Assembly: GCA_000154345.1 (NCBI GenBank)
Contig: DS480344.1
Span: 35,330-99,329 of the forward strand
Direction: 5' to 3'
Source of the DNA: [Clostridium] leptum DSM 753
GTDB taxonomy: Bacteria > Bacillota > Clostridia > Oscillospirales > Acutalibacteraceae
Length of the DNA: 64,000 nt
The notes beneath the pieces are model-generated. The model made no database searches. It worked only from the letters and a program-made list of their open reading frames with translations, and was not told where the DNA came from. Positions within the stretch are counted from its first letter, which is position 1, and the number at the start of each line of letters is the position of its first letter. Shown in pieces: positions 27,048 through 36,149 of the stretch. The position numbers and the translations under genes are program-made.

Positions 27048-28124
27048 ATGGAGGCTGTCAAGATCGGAATTTTAGGCTGCGGGGGTATCGCCCGCTCCAA
27101 GCATTTACCGGAGCTGCAAAAAATCGAAGGAGTAGAGATAATTGGATTTTATGATCCAATTAAATCCCGCGCTCAGGAGTGCGCTGAAAAGTTTGGAAAT
27201 CACGCAAAAGTTTATGAAACCGCCGGGGAGCTTTTAGCCGATCCAGGAATAGATGCGGTGCATATCTGTACGCCCAATAATACCCATGCGGAGCTGGCTG
27301 TCCAAGCGCTGGAAAATCACAAGCATGTGATGTGTGAAAAGCCGATGGCCATTAACGGAGAGCAAGCCTATCAGATGGAGCAGGCGGCTCAAAAGAGCGG
27401 GAAAATACTGACGGTCGGCTATCAAAGCAGGTTTGAGCAGCGGTCCCTGTATTTGAAAAGGCTGTGCGGCCAGGGAGAGCTGGGAGAAATTTATTACGGA
27501 AAGGCCCATGCGGTTCGCAGAAGAGGCGTCCCCACCTGGGGTTCATTTTTAAATTCCGACATCCAGGGAGGCGGCTGTCTCATTGACATGGGAACCCACG
27601 CTTTAGATTTAACCCTGTGGCTGATGGACAACTATGAGCCGGAATACGCTGTCTGCAACATTTATCATAAATTGGGGAAAAATCAAAACGCGGCGAATGT
27701 CTGGGGACCCTGGAACCCTGAGAAATTTCTGGTAGAGGATTCGGCGTTCGGATTTATCAGGATGAAAAACGGCGCTACCGTAGAAATTGACTGTAGCTGG
27801 GCGCTGAACATTAGAAACGCCAAGGAGAGCGTTGCTACACTATGCGGGACAAAAGCAGGCGCGGATATGCTGGAGGGCTTAACGCTAAACGGGGAGAAGG
27901 AGCAGAGCCTGTATGTCAATCACATTGACGTGACAAACACCACTGGGATTTCTCTGGACATTCCTTATTCAGACAATCCAAACCAGATGGAGACAGAGGA
28001 TTGGATTCAAGCGATCCGCACAGGAAGAGAACCGCTGGTAAAATTCCATGAGGCGGCAGTGGTCTGCAGGATTATTGACGGTATGTACCAGTCGGCCAAG
28101 ACGCATCAGCCGTATTATTTTTAA
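27048..28124 (+). CDS. Gfo/Idh/MocA family oxidoreductase
   Basis: The 358-residue protein has the N-terminal Rossmann motif ILGCGGIARSKHLPEL and the conserved catalytic CEKPMA (EKP lysine present). The typical substrate-domain segment is GGCLIDMGTHALDLTLWLM, with the catalytic His after MGTH. Such enzymes oxidise or reduce sugars and inositols with NAD(P)(H). In this operon it probably acts on the imported sugar together with the hydroxyacid dehydrogenase; the exact reaction is not known. Confidence 0.9.
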   Translation: MEAVKIGILGCGGIARSKHLPELQKIEGVEIIGFYDPIKSRAQECAEKFGNHAKVYETAGELLADPGIDAVHICTPNNTHAELAVQALENHKHVMCEKPMAINGEQAYQMEQAAQKSGKILTVGYQSRFEQRSLYLKRLCGQGELGEIYYGKAHAVRRRGVPTWGSFLNSDIQGGGCLIDMGTHALDLTLWLMDNYEPEYAVCNIYHKLGKNQNAANVWGPWNPEKFLVEDSAFGFIRMKNGATVEIDCSWALNIRNAKESVATLCGTKAGADMLEGLTLNGEKEQSLYVNHIDVTNTTGISLDIPYSDNPNQMETEDWIQAIRTGREPLVKFHEAAVVCRIIDGMYQSAKTHQPYYF

Positions 28125-28422
28125 AGGCATGATTTCTCAATGCAAATGCCAGCGCAATCGGATTTGTTTTTTACTGTCTAAAAAATTCCTGAAAAGAGGG
28201 CCTTTAATGGGCTCAAGAATCTGTTTTATGGTATTGCTATTGGCAAAGCGGCAGTATGATCTGATTTTTCCGATACATCGCTGTAACTTTCCTTCAAAAC
28301 AACAAAACCGAAAATCCCCGTAGATTTAAAATTCCGTCCTGGAGAAGTCTTGAAGCTATCCGGAGGGTTTTATTTCTTAAGGAGCTGGTAATATTCTATA
28401 CGACAACGTTGAAATCGGCTTT
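28125..28422 (+). other. Gap before the AraC gene
   Basis: About 300 nt without a supportable gene. AAGGAG occurs at 28379-28384, 38 nt before the ATG of the AraC gene, and is followed 8 nt later by an in-frame ATT rather than a usual start codon. No clear terminator or promoter was found. Confidence 0.4.
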
Positions 28423-29202
28423 ATGTCCCACTATAAGGAAAAAGCAAATCAGAAGTTCGTAGTTACCACAGAGCATAGGCATGTTAAAAATATTTGGGAA
28501 ATCGTGTATTACATAAACTATGAAGGCGTGTTTGTCTTAGGAGATAAGGAAATCCCTTATGAAAAAAATACGGTTATGCTGATTCCGCCGAATGTGATGC
28601 ATTACGAATTCTCGACCAGTGCCATTGAATTGTATTTTATCACATTTAAACCGGTGCTGGAGCATAATCCCAACGGCTTTGCTTTCCGGGATTACAGCAG
28701 TCATTTTTTTGAAAATATGTTTGCCCAATGCTTTTATTTGAAAAACAGCAAGCCGATTAACTGGCAGTCTAATTTATCTATGGTGCTGGGCTGTATTGAG
28801 CAGTATCTTGCCTCTTTGGAAAGTATTGGGGAAATCTCCATAGCTGAGCAGCTAAAGCAGCGAATCTCAGAACGCTTCACTGATTCCTCGCTGCAAATCG
28901 GGCAACTGCTGGAGGAGATGCCGTTAAGCGCCTGGTATCAAAGAAAGCTGTTTAAAGAAGCGACCGGCATGACACTGACGCAATATTTGAATAAAATACG
29001 AATCGACTACGCCTGCTCCTTACTGGCAAATTCTACTATGCCTATCAAATCGATTGCGATTTCCAGCGGGTTTGAGGACCCTTATTATTTCAGCAGAATG
29101 TTTAAAAACATAAAGGGCAGCAATCCCATGCTCTGGAGAAAGCAGCATTTAAAATTCTCTTTGAATCAGGATGACAAAAGCAGCGGAGAGCATGAGCCAT
29201 GA
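28423..29202 (+). CDS. AraC-family transcriptional regulator
   Basis: The 259-residue protein has an N-terminal cupin-like sensing half (EIPYEKNTVMLIPPNVMHYE is the usual 'lippg-x-H' turn). The two helix-turn-helix motifs of AraC regulators follow (QRKLFKEATGMTLTQYLNKI and IKSIAISSGFEDPYYFSRMF). It probably responds to a sugar and activates the surrounding operon. ATG 28423 lacks a good ribosome site. The frame is open back to 28381, where AAGGAG would suit a non-standard ATT at 28393, so the start is uncertain. Confidence 0.88.
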   Translation: MSHYKEKANQKFVVTTEHRHVKNIWEIVYYINYEGVFVLGDKEIPYEKNTVMLIPPNVMHYEFSTSAIELYFITFKPVLEHNPNGFAFRDYSSHFFENMFAQCFYLKNSKPINWQSNLSMVLGCIEQYLASLESIGEISIAEQLKQRISERFTDSSLQIGQLLEEMPLSAWYQRKLFKEATGMTLTQYLNKIRIDYACSLLANSTMPIKSIAISSGFEDPYYFSRMFKNIKGSNPMLWRKQHLKFSLNQDDKSSGEHEP

Positions 29203-29258
29203 CCATGAGCCAGGAGGGTGATTCAGGGTAATAAATAAAAGGTTAGGGAGGCGGTTTG

Positions 29259-32200
29259 GTGAAAGTCCGAGAAGAAAAAATTGGAGTGCTGTGCAGGCTT
29301 TTGGAAAAGCAGCAGGTGACAGAGACCCACAGGATTGAAGAGGTGCAATATCAGCCATGCGGCTATCAGCAGGACGGGGGAATTCCAGCAGAGGGCTATC
29401 GGCCGTTTACAGACTGCGCGGAGCTCTCTGGAAAAGACCGGCATTTTTGGTTTCAGCTCTATCTGCGAACGCCGAAGCTGCCGAAAGATAAAAAAATATT
29501 TTTAATAGTAGAAACCGGACGGGAGGGCAGATGGGATGCCACTAATCCCCAGGGGCTTGTTTACATAAACGGGACTGTGGCACAGGGGATCGATGTGAAT
29601 CATACTGAGGTTCTCCTCCGGCAGGACACAGAGTATGTTATCCATATTTATTTTTATACGGGCATGGAGCCTGGAAAGCTGGAATTTCGTCCGGCGTTCC
29701 AAATAATTGATTGCAGAATTGAGAAGCTTTTCTATGATTTCTGGGTGCCGTTTTCTGCGCTTCGAAATCTGGAGGAAAACGGCCTTGAATATACCCGAAT
29801 TTTCAAAATGCTGGATCAGGCGGCCAATCTGGTTTGTCTCAGATCTCCCTATAGCAGCGAATATTATGACAGTCTGGAGACAGCGGAAAAATTTTTGCAG
29901 CAAAAATTTTATCAGGAAACCTGTGGAGGCAGCCAAGCGGTGGTGGATTGTATCGGGCATACCCATATAGACGTGGCATGGCTTTGGACTTTGGCGCAAA
30001 CGCGGGAAAAGGCTCAAAGGAGCTTTGCGACAGTACTCGCCCTCATGGAGGAATATCCGGAATATAAATTTATGTCCTCTCAGCCTCAGCTGTATCAGTA
30101 TGTCAAAGAAGCAGCGCCGGCTGTGTATGAAAAAATTAAACAGCGTGTCCGGGAGGGCCGCTGGGAAGTAGAGGGGGCCATGTGGCTGGAGGCGGACTGC
30201 AACCTACCCAGCGGAGAAAGCCTGATTCGGCAGATTTTATATGGCAAGCAATTTATCAAAGAAGAATTTGGGGTTGACAGCAAGATCCTTTGGTTGCCGG
30301 ATGTTTTTGGATACAGTGCGGCCCTGCCGCAGATTCTAAGGAAAAGCGGAATTGAATATTTTGTGACCTCAAAAATCAGCTGGAATGATACCAACAAGCT
30401 GCCCTATGATTCTTTTCTGTGGAAGGGAATCGATGGAAGTGAAATTTTCACAAATTTCCTGACAGCCCAGGATTATCCTCCGGATGGCGTTCCGGTGAAC
30501 TATTCCTGCTATAATGGGGATATTACACCGTCGATGGTTAAGGGAGCCTACAACCGGTACCAGCAAAAGGAATACAGCGACCGTGTCATGGATACCTTTG
30601 GCTATGGCGACGGAGGCGGCGGACCAACCAGAAAGATGCTGGAGCAGCAGCGAAGGCTTTCCAAAGGACTGCCGGGCTACCCGAAGACGGAAATCCATAC
30701 GGCTCTGGAACATTTGGAAATGGTGAAAAAGAGCTTTTACCAAAACGGAGAGGCGCTTCGCAGGATTCCGAGATGGACAGGGGAGCTTTATTTAGAGTAC
30801 CATCGGGGAACCTATACCTCAATGGCTCAAAACAAGCGGTACAACCGAAAGATGGAATTTCTGCTTCAAAAGGCGGAGGGACTGGCGGCGGCAGCTTCTC
30901 TATTGTCTGATACCGCGTATCCGTCCCAGCAGCTGCGCTCCTTATGGCTTACGACTCTAAAAAATCAATTCCATGATATTATTCCAGGTTCCTCTATTTT
31001 CGAGGTCTATGAGGATAGCCGGCGGGAATACGCCGGAATTCTGAATTCGTGTGAAGATCTGGCAGAGGAGTATCTGGAACGGCTGGCGGAGCGCGTGGAT
31101 GCAACCGACGGATATTTGGTTTACAATTCTCTAGGCTTCGCCAGAACAGGGACGGTTTCTATCGGGGGAAAAACCTTGGAGACTGGGAGGATTCCGGCTT
31201 TTGGCTGGAAAGTGCTGAGGTTAGAAAAAGCAGAGGACGGCGTAAAAATCGCGGGAAACACCATTGAAAATAAATGGTACCGCATAGAGATAAATGCGTA
31301 CGGTGGGATTGCCTCGCTGGTTGATAAACGGTTTCAGCGTGAGGTGTTTCAGGAGGGAAAGATAGGCAACGAGCTTTTGCTGTTTGAGGATTTTCCTCAA
31401 GATTATGACGCCTGGGACATCCCGGCTTACTATCAAGAAAAGCCGCTGCAGTGGCAGGAAAAAGCGGAGCTTTCGCCTGTTTATGACGGGGACCGGGCCG
31501 GACTGAGGATTTCGAGGAACTATCAGTCCTCGACAATCATCCAGACGGTATATCTTTACCGCACGCTTCCCAGGATCGACTTTGACACCGAAATTCAATG
31601 GTCTGAGGAGCACCAACTGCTTAAGGCGGCGTTTCCTCTCAAAATACATAACAGTCATGCGACGTATGAAATCCAATTCGGAAATCTGGAAAGACCTACT
31701 TATCGCAATACCAGCTGGGATGCCGCGCGGTTTGAGGTTTGCGGCCATAAATGGGCGGATCTCTCTGAGGGCAACTACGGCGTAAGCATTTTAAATGACT
31801 GTAAATACGGATGGAGCGCTGTTGACAGCACGCTTTGCTTGACGCTGTTAAAGTGCGCGACCTACCCTAACCCACAGGCGGATAAGGGTTCCCATGCCTT
31901 TACCTATTCCTTGCTTCCCCACGGCGGGGATTATCGCCAAGGAGAAACAGTGCGGGAGGCTTATTCTCTGAATCAGCCTCTTATGTGGAGGAGGATAAAG
32001 ACTGGGGAAAAGAAGCTGCCTTCGGAATTCAGCTTGGTATCCTGTTCGAATCCCAATATTATAATCGAAACTTTTAAACAGTCGGAGGATGGCAAAGGAT
32101 ATATCATACGTTTGTACGATGCACATAACTGCAATACCAATGCGGTGTTAAGCTTTGGGGTGGGCTTAAAAAGAGTGTTCCTTTGCGATCTCTTAGAGAA

Positions 32201-32288
32201 TCCAGGTTCGGAACTACATTTGGAGGGCCGCAAAGTAAAGGTGCCCGTGTCAAATTTCGAAATTGTTACCCTAAAAGTTGAAAAGTAA
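29259..32288 (+). CDS. GH38 alpha-mannosidase
   Basis: The product is 1009 residues from GTG 29259, which lies 7 nt after AGGGAGG; TTG 29256 is also possible. GH38 hallmarks are the zinc-binding GHTHIDVAWLW, the nucleophile Asp348 in LPDVFGYSAALPQI, and a far His in LKNQFHDIIPGSS. The C-terminal beta domains match family length. No signal peptide is present, so it acts in the cytoplasm on imported alpha-mannosides. It suggests the locus from 22896 handles mannose-containing glycans; that link is inference. Confidence 0.93.
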   Translation: MKVREEKIGVLCRLLEKQQVTETHRIEEVQYQPCGYQQDGGIPAEGYRPFTDCAELSGKDRHFWFQLYLRTPKLPKDKKIFLIVETGREGRWDATNPQGLVYINGTVAQGIDVNHTEVLLRQDTEYVIHIYFYTGMEPGKLEFRPAFQIIDCRIEKLFYDFWVPFSALRNLEENGLEYTRIFKMLDQAANLVCLRSPYSSEYYDSLETAEKFLQQKFYQETCGGSQAVVDCIGHTHIDVAWLWTLAQTREKAQRSFATVLALMEEYPEYKFMSSQPQLYQYVKEAAPAVYEKIKQRVREGRWEVEGAMWLEADCNLPSGESLIRQILYGKQFIKEEFGVDSKILWLPDVFGYSAALPQILRKSGIEYFVTSKISWNDTNKLPYDSFLWKGIDGSEIFTNFLTAQDYPPDGVPVNYSCYNGDITPSMVKGAYNRYQQKEYSDRVMDTFGYGDGGGGPTRKMLEQQRRLSKGLPGYPKTEIHTALEHLEMVKKSFYQNGEALRRIPRWTGELYLEYHRGTYTSMAQNKRYNRKMEFLLQKAEGLAAAASLLSDTAYPSQQLRSLWLTTLKNQFHDIIPGSSIFEVYEDSRREYAGILNSCEDLAEEYLERLAERVDATDGYLVYNSLGFARTGTVSIGGKTLETGRIPAFGWKVLRLEKAEDGVKIAGNTIENKWYRIEINAYGGIASLVDKRFQREVFQEGKIGNELLLFEDFPQDYDAWDIPAYYQEKPLQWQEKAELSPVYDGDRAGLRISRNYQSSTIIQTVYLYRTLPRIDFDTEIQWSEEHQLLKAAFPLKIHNSHATYEIQFGNLERPTYRNTSWDAARFEVCGHKWADLSEGNYGVSILNDCKYGWSAVDSTLCLTLLKCATYPNPQADKGSHAFTYSLLPHGGDYRQGETVREAYSLNQPLMWRRIKTGEKKLPSEFSLVSCSNPNIIIETFKQSEDGKGYIIRLYDAHNCNTNAVLSFGVGLKRVFLCDLLENPGSELHLEGRKVKVPVSNFEIVTLKVEK

Positions 32289-32298
32289 AAATAAAAAG

Positions 32299-32349
32299 TC
32301 CGCCTTGCGTTCTGCTGCCTCTGCAGATCGGGATAAAGGCGGATTTTTT
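32299..32349 (+). terminator. Terminator of the alpha-mannosidase operon
   Basis: TCCGCCTT (32299-32306) pairs with AAGGCGGA (32336-32343), followed by six Ts. An inner CTGC/GCAG helix adds stability. Confidence 0.75.
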
Positions 32350-32408
32350 GATGGCGGCTTAGAAAAAGGCATCCGCCTACACCCAATTAAAAAAGTATTA
32401 TCTATGAA

Positions 32409-32437
32409 AATAGCTGAAAATTTTATATTCAGCTATT
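32409..32437. other. 10-bp hairpin in convergent gap
   Basis: AATAGCTGAA (32409-32418) and TTCAGCTATT (32428-32437) are perfect complements. It lies in a 600-nt gap between convergent genes that holds no supportable coding sequence. Confidence 0.5.
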
Positions 32438-32615
32438 CTTTGGATCGGGGAAATAGAAATCGACTAAGCTGCTTGGCTGAAGATAGAAAATTAGAGACTG
32501 AATGAAAGTCAAAATTTAGGTCTCAGAAGTGAGATGCTTCAAATTCGGCCTGCCGTTCTATTCTGGAATTTTTCTGTTGAAACCGTTTTTGATGATATAG
32601 TGTTAAAAAATAGAG

Positions 32616-32657
32616 TGAGGCAGCAAAATAGGAGCCTATTTTGCTGCCTCAGTTTTG
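32616..32657. terminator. Bidirectional terminator-like hairpin
   Basis: TGAGGCAGCAAAATAGG (32616-32632) and CCTATTTTGCTGCCTCA (32635-32651) are perfect complements. Six As lie before it (about 32605-32610) and a GTTTT after it, so it could stop both the rightward transcripts and the leftward GH127 operon. Confidence 0.6.
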
Positions 32658-32888
32658 ATAATGGAAGTGGTTATATGAGTATCCAGAACCTGCAGAGCCG
32701 GCTATTAGCGTTATCCCGCCAACGTTCCAAAGGGAAAGCGTATATGTAATAATATGAAACATTGAGTTACCGCGGAAGCAGTATAAGAAGAGCTCTCGTA
32801 GCGGTAAAGTATTGCAGAATATTAAGGTTACCTGCTTAAACGCTTACAGGGAACCTAATACGGTTAAATAAATTTAGACGGCAGCTTC

Positions 32889-34082
32889 TTACGATTTATA
32901 TTTTTTAAACTGAGGAATCTCTATGACTTTTCCCTCCTCCATAGCCGATATGTGGGCACAGATGCCAGTGCCTGTCCAATAAGCTCCGAGGATATCATCC
33001 ACAGTCGGTTTTCTGTTCTCTATTATCGAACGAACAAACTCATGTACGAGATGGGGATGGGACCCCCCATGCCCTCCCCCTTGCGTAAAGGAAAGATGGG
33101 TGTTTTTAGCGTTATAAACGGTGTTTTTCGTAAACATTGCGATTTCCTTCGGGAGCCTATCTGCATAATCCGGAATAGAAACTCGCTGCTCCAGGATTTC
33201 ACTACCGCGGCTATAACGTTCCGTGTCACCATCAAAATCATAGGTGCTGCTTCTCTCTAAAGCGCCGGTACGGGAATAAAGGACGGGCATTTCCGACTCT
33301 AACTGTTGCCACTCAAAACTACTTTTTTCGCCGTAAACCCGGAAGCATTCCGAATAGCTTCGTGCGACGCCATATAAAAACCGTTCCATTTCTATTGTGA
33401 GATCGCTGTTCTCCAAGGAAACAAAGGCGGATTCAAAGGCAAAGGGGCAATGGTATTGCTGCTGCAGTTCCTCTCGAATTCTCCCTGAGCCGCGGCCATA
33501 TACCTGAGCCGGATAGCGGCCCGTTAACATCAGACAAGGGGCCAGGGCGTGCGTAGGATGCATCAGCGGTGGGAAGCCTTTCCAATAAGAAGGCCAGCCC
33601 TCCATGTCCTGGTAATGAGCGCAGCTTAAATATTGCAGCTTGCCTAATTTGCCTTGCGCGAAGAGCTCCTGCAAATAGAAAAATTCCCTCTGGAACACCG
33701 TTGTTTCCATAAACATATAATTCCGTTGCGCTTTCTGCCTGGCTTCAATCACTGCGTAGAGATCTTCTAACGACATACCCATAGGTATGGTACAGCCGCA
33801 ATGTTTTCCCGATTCTAAGGCTAGAATAGAGAAAGAAGCATGGGTATCAGGGGGTGTTACAAGATGAATGGCGTCGATTTTGGGGTTTTCCAAAACAGAC
33901 GAGTATGCCGTGGTGCACCTTTCTGCTGGGATTCCATAGCGTTCCTGTGCGAATTTGAGCAAGGATTCGTTTTTTTCGACGATCCAGACCTCTTTTACAT
34001 CTGGATGCTCCAAATATATGGGTAAAAATTCCAAGCCAAAGCTTAGTCCAACAAGTGCTACGCTGATTTGATTTTGTTCCAT
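32889..34082 (-). CDS. Atypical Gfo/Idh/MocA-like protein without EKP motif
   Basis: The product is 397 residues from the ATG at 34082, preceded by AAGGAG with 9-nt spacing; a longer start at 34124 would overlap the GH127 gene. The Rossmann motif is VALVGLSFGLEFLPIY. At the place of the catalytic EKP it reads CGCTIPMGMSLED, so the usual lysine is missing. A His-rich GGGHGGSHPHLVHEF stretch lies near the C-terminus. It follows the GH127 gene by 28 nt. It may be a carbohydrate-binding or unusual NAD-dependent enzyme of arabinoside use. Confidence 0.82.
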   Translation of the reverse strand: MEQNQISVALVGLSFGLEFLPIYLEHPDVKEVWIVEKNESLLKFAQERYGIPAERCTTAYSSVLENPKIDAIHLVTPPDTHASFSILALESGKHCGCTIPMGMSLEDLYAVIEARQKAQRNYMFMETTVFQREFFYLQELFAQGKLGKLQYLSCAHYQDMEGWPSYWKGFPPLMHPTHALAPCLMLTGRYPAQVYGRGSGRIREELQQQYHCPFAFESAFVSLENSDLTIEMERFLYGVARSYSECFRVYGEKSSFEWQQLESEMPVLYSRTGALERSSTYDFDGDTERYSRGSEILEQRVSIPDYADRLPKEIAMFTKNTVYNAKNTHLSFTQGGGHGGSHPHLVHEFVRSIIENRKPTVDDILGAYWTGTGICAHISAMEEGKVIEIPQFKKYKS

Positions 34083-34110
34083 ATTGAAAGACTCCTTTTC
34101 AATTTTAATA

Positions 34111-36042
34111 TTAGATGGTATCATGGCGTACCCAAACTGCCATTTCTCCAGGAGAACGGTTACACCAAGCGAAGTATGGGATAAAACGCAATGTTTTCGG
34201 CTGGAAGCTCTCTTTTGCTGAAGTATAAAGCTGTGTGCCGTCGGGAAGTAAATACTCCCCCGAGCAGGAAATGCAAGGAAGGCCTTTTAAATTTTCCTCA
34301 CCGGAGGAGATTGTAAAGCTTGGTTTCCCGCAAATGCGGTTTCGGTGCAGCTGCGGACCGTTGTCGGTCTGCTCCATACAGTAAACAATAGGGCCGCGGC
34401 AAATAGCAGATTTCCCAATGTTCTCTCTTACTAGGGAATTTGCGCGTACTACCCTGACCGGCATTGAAAGTGTCAATTCAACCTCATCGCCGTCACGCCA
34501 ACAACGATGTAAGTATAGAAAACCATCCTTCAGTGTTCCGGCACATATCTTTCCGTTAATCAAAACATGATAGTCGGCACACCATGCGGGAATCCTCACG
34601 GCGTAAGAAAATTCCATCGGGCGTGGCAGTGACAAGGAAATATGAATTTTTTCATCGAAAGGATACGCACTATCCATGTGTAGTTTAATGGGCAGCCCCT
34701 GAAATGTGAACTCGCTGGTGCTGGTTACATATAAATTTGTGTACAGAGTTTCTGCGCGGATAAAATGCAGGTACCCTCCAATAGACGCAAACAGCCTGGC
34801 AAGGTTAGGAGGACAGCAGGCGCAGGCAAACCATTTTTGGCGGATAGGCTTTACATGCTTTTTCCGTTGATCCTTTTGACAGGCCTCCGGCACTACCTCC
34901 AAAGGGTTTACATAAAAGAATGACTTGCCGTCAAGAGCCATTCCACTCAATACGCCGTTATATAGTGCTTGTTCCAAAACATCGCCATAAGCACCGGAAG
35001 GAGAAATCTTCATCATTCGCTGGGCAAAAAAACACACCGCTACCGCTGCGCAGGTTTCGGCGTAAGCGGTGTCGTTAGGCAGGTCATAGGCAAAGGTAAA
35101 CGCTTCTCCATATACAGAAGATCCTGCACCGCCGGTAATATACAATTTGGTTTGGGTTAGATCCTCCCACAAACGGCGGCAGGTTTCCAGCAGTGCCGCA
35201 TCCTGGGTTCGGGCGGCTACATCTGCGATGCCGCAGCATAAATACAAAGCCCTTACCGCATGGCCCTCTAGCTCGGTCTGTTCCAGAATAGGTTTTCCGG
35301 CCTGATAAAACTGAAATTGAAAAGGGCTGTCTGCCCAATCCCAGCCGAATTGGTCTGCTTCCTTTCGGAATATTGAGGGGGAGGCTCCGCGCTGGCAAAT
35401 AAAATATTGGGCGAGCTGCTGGTATTTTATATTTCCGGTTGCTTCGAAAAGACGTATTAACGCTAGCTCCACCTCGGGATGGCCGGGATATCCAGGGATT
35501 TTTCCAGGTGATGTCCCAAATACGTCCGCGATATGATCCGCTAATTTTTGTGCTGCTTTTAAAAGCTTATCCTTTCCGGTAGCATGGTAATAAGCCACAG
35601 CGGCTTCCATTAAATGTCCGGCGCAGTATAACTCGTGGCCGTCTAATAGATGGGTCCACCTTTGTGCGCCTGTAAGGATAAAATAGGTGTTCAAATACCC
35701 GTCCGGTTGCTGGGCTCCGCAAATCAGCTCGATAGCCTGATCGGCTTTTGCTTCGAGGTCCGAGTCAGGATGCCAGGCAAGGGTATAGGCTGCGGCCTCA
35801 ATCCACTTGTAAATATCGCTGTCCTGAAACGGCTGTCCATGAAACTGGATATGGCCTTTTTTTTCTGCGGCAGCGCGAAAATTATCTAAGCAGTGGCTTG
35901 GCTCCGCGCCTGCGATCTGGTCGTTCAGCGCTTCCCATTGATAGGGAAGGACTTCTGTTCTTATCAGCTCCTGTATGTGCCCGACAAAATCACCTGTTAC
36001 TGACACCTGATTCCAGGGAATAAAATCTGATAGACAATGCAT
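34111..36042 (-). CDS. GH127 beta-L-arabinofuranosidase
   Basis: The 643-residue enzyme belongs to the HypBA1 family, which removes beta-L-arabinofuranose. The signature ACCPPN carries Cys409 (expected nucleophile) and Cys410 (zinc ligand). AYAETC supplies the Glu and Cys of the zinc site. QQPDGYLNTYF and GHELYCAGHLMEAAVAYY are the usual barrel motifs. No signal peptide, so cytoplasmic. Start ATG 36042 follows AGGAGGAG. With the GH51 enzyme it gives the strain both anomers of arabinofuranose. A promoter lies 40-70 nt upstream. Confidence 0.93.
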   Translation of the reverse strand: MHCLSDFIPWNQVSVTGDFVGHIQELIRTEVLPYQWEALNDQIAGAEPSHCLDNFRAAAEKKGHIQFHGQPFQDSDIYKWIEAAAYTLAWHPDSDLEAKADQAIELICGAQQPDGYLNTYFILTGAQRWTHLLDGHELYCAGHLMEAAVAYYHATGKDKLLKAAQKLADHIADVFGTSPGKIPGYPGHPEVELALIRLFEATGNIKYQQLAQYFICQRGASPSIFRKEADQFGWDWADSPFQFQFYQAGKPILEQTELEGHAVRALYLCCGIADVAARTQDAALLETCRRLWEDLTQTKLYITGGAGSSVYGEAFTFAYDLPNDTAYAETCAAVAVCFFAQRMMKISPSGAYGDVLEQALYNGVLSGMALDGKSFFYVNPLEVVPEACQKDQRKKHVKPIRQKWFACACCPPNLARLFASIGGYLHFIRAETLYTNLYVTSTSEFTFQGLPIKLHMDSAYPFDEKIHISLSLPRPMEFSYAVRIPAWCADYHVLINGKICAGTLKDGFLYLHRCWRDGDEVELTLSMPVRVVRANSLVRENIGKSAICRGPIVYCMEQTDNGPQLHRNRICGKPSFTISSGEENLKGLPCISCSGEYLLPDGTQLYTSAKESFQPKTLRFIPYFAWCNRSPGEMAVWVRHDTI

Positions 36043-36082
36043 GATAACTCCTCCTAAAAATTTATCATTTTCTTTCTTAAGG

Positions 36083-36111
36083 AGAATACTTGATTTTCTG
36101 CTGTTTCACAA
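36083..36111 (-). promoter_or_regulatory. Probable promoter of the GH127 operon
   Basis: Read leftward: TTGTGA (36111-36106), 17 nt, TATTCT (36088-36083), then the strong ribosome site of the GH127 gene. The spacing is ideal and both hexamers deviate, as expected for an AraC-activated promoter. Confidence 0.5.
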
Positions 36112-36149
36112 CCTTTATTTCTTAATAAAAGTGCAGAAAACAAAGGAGG

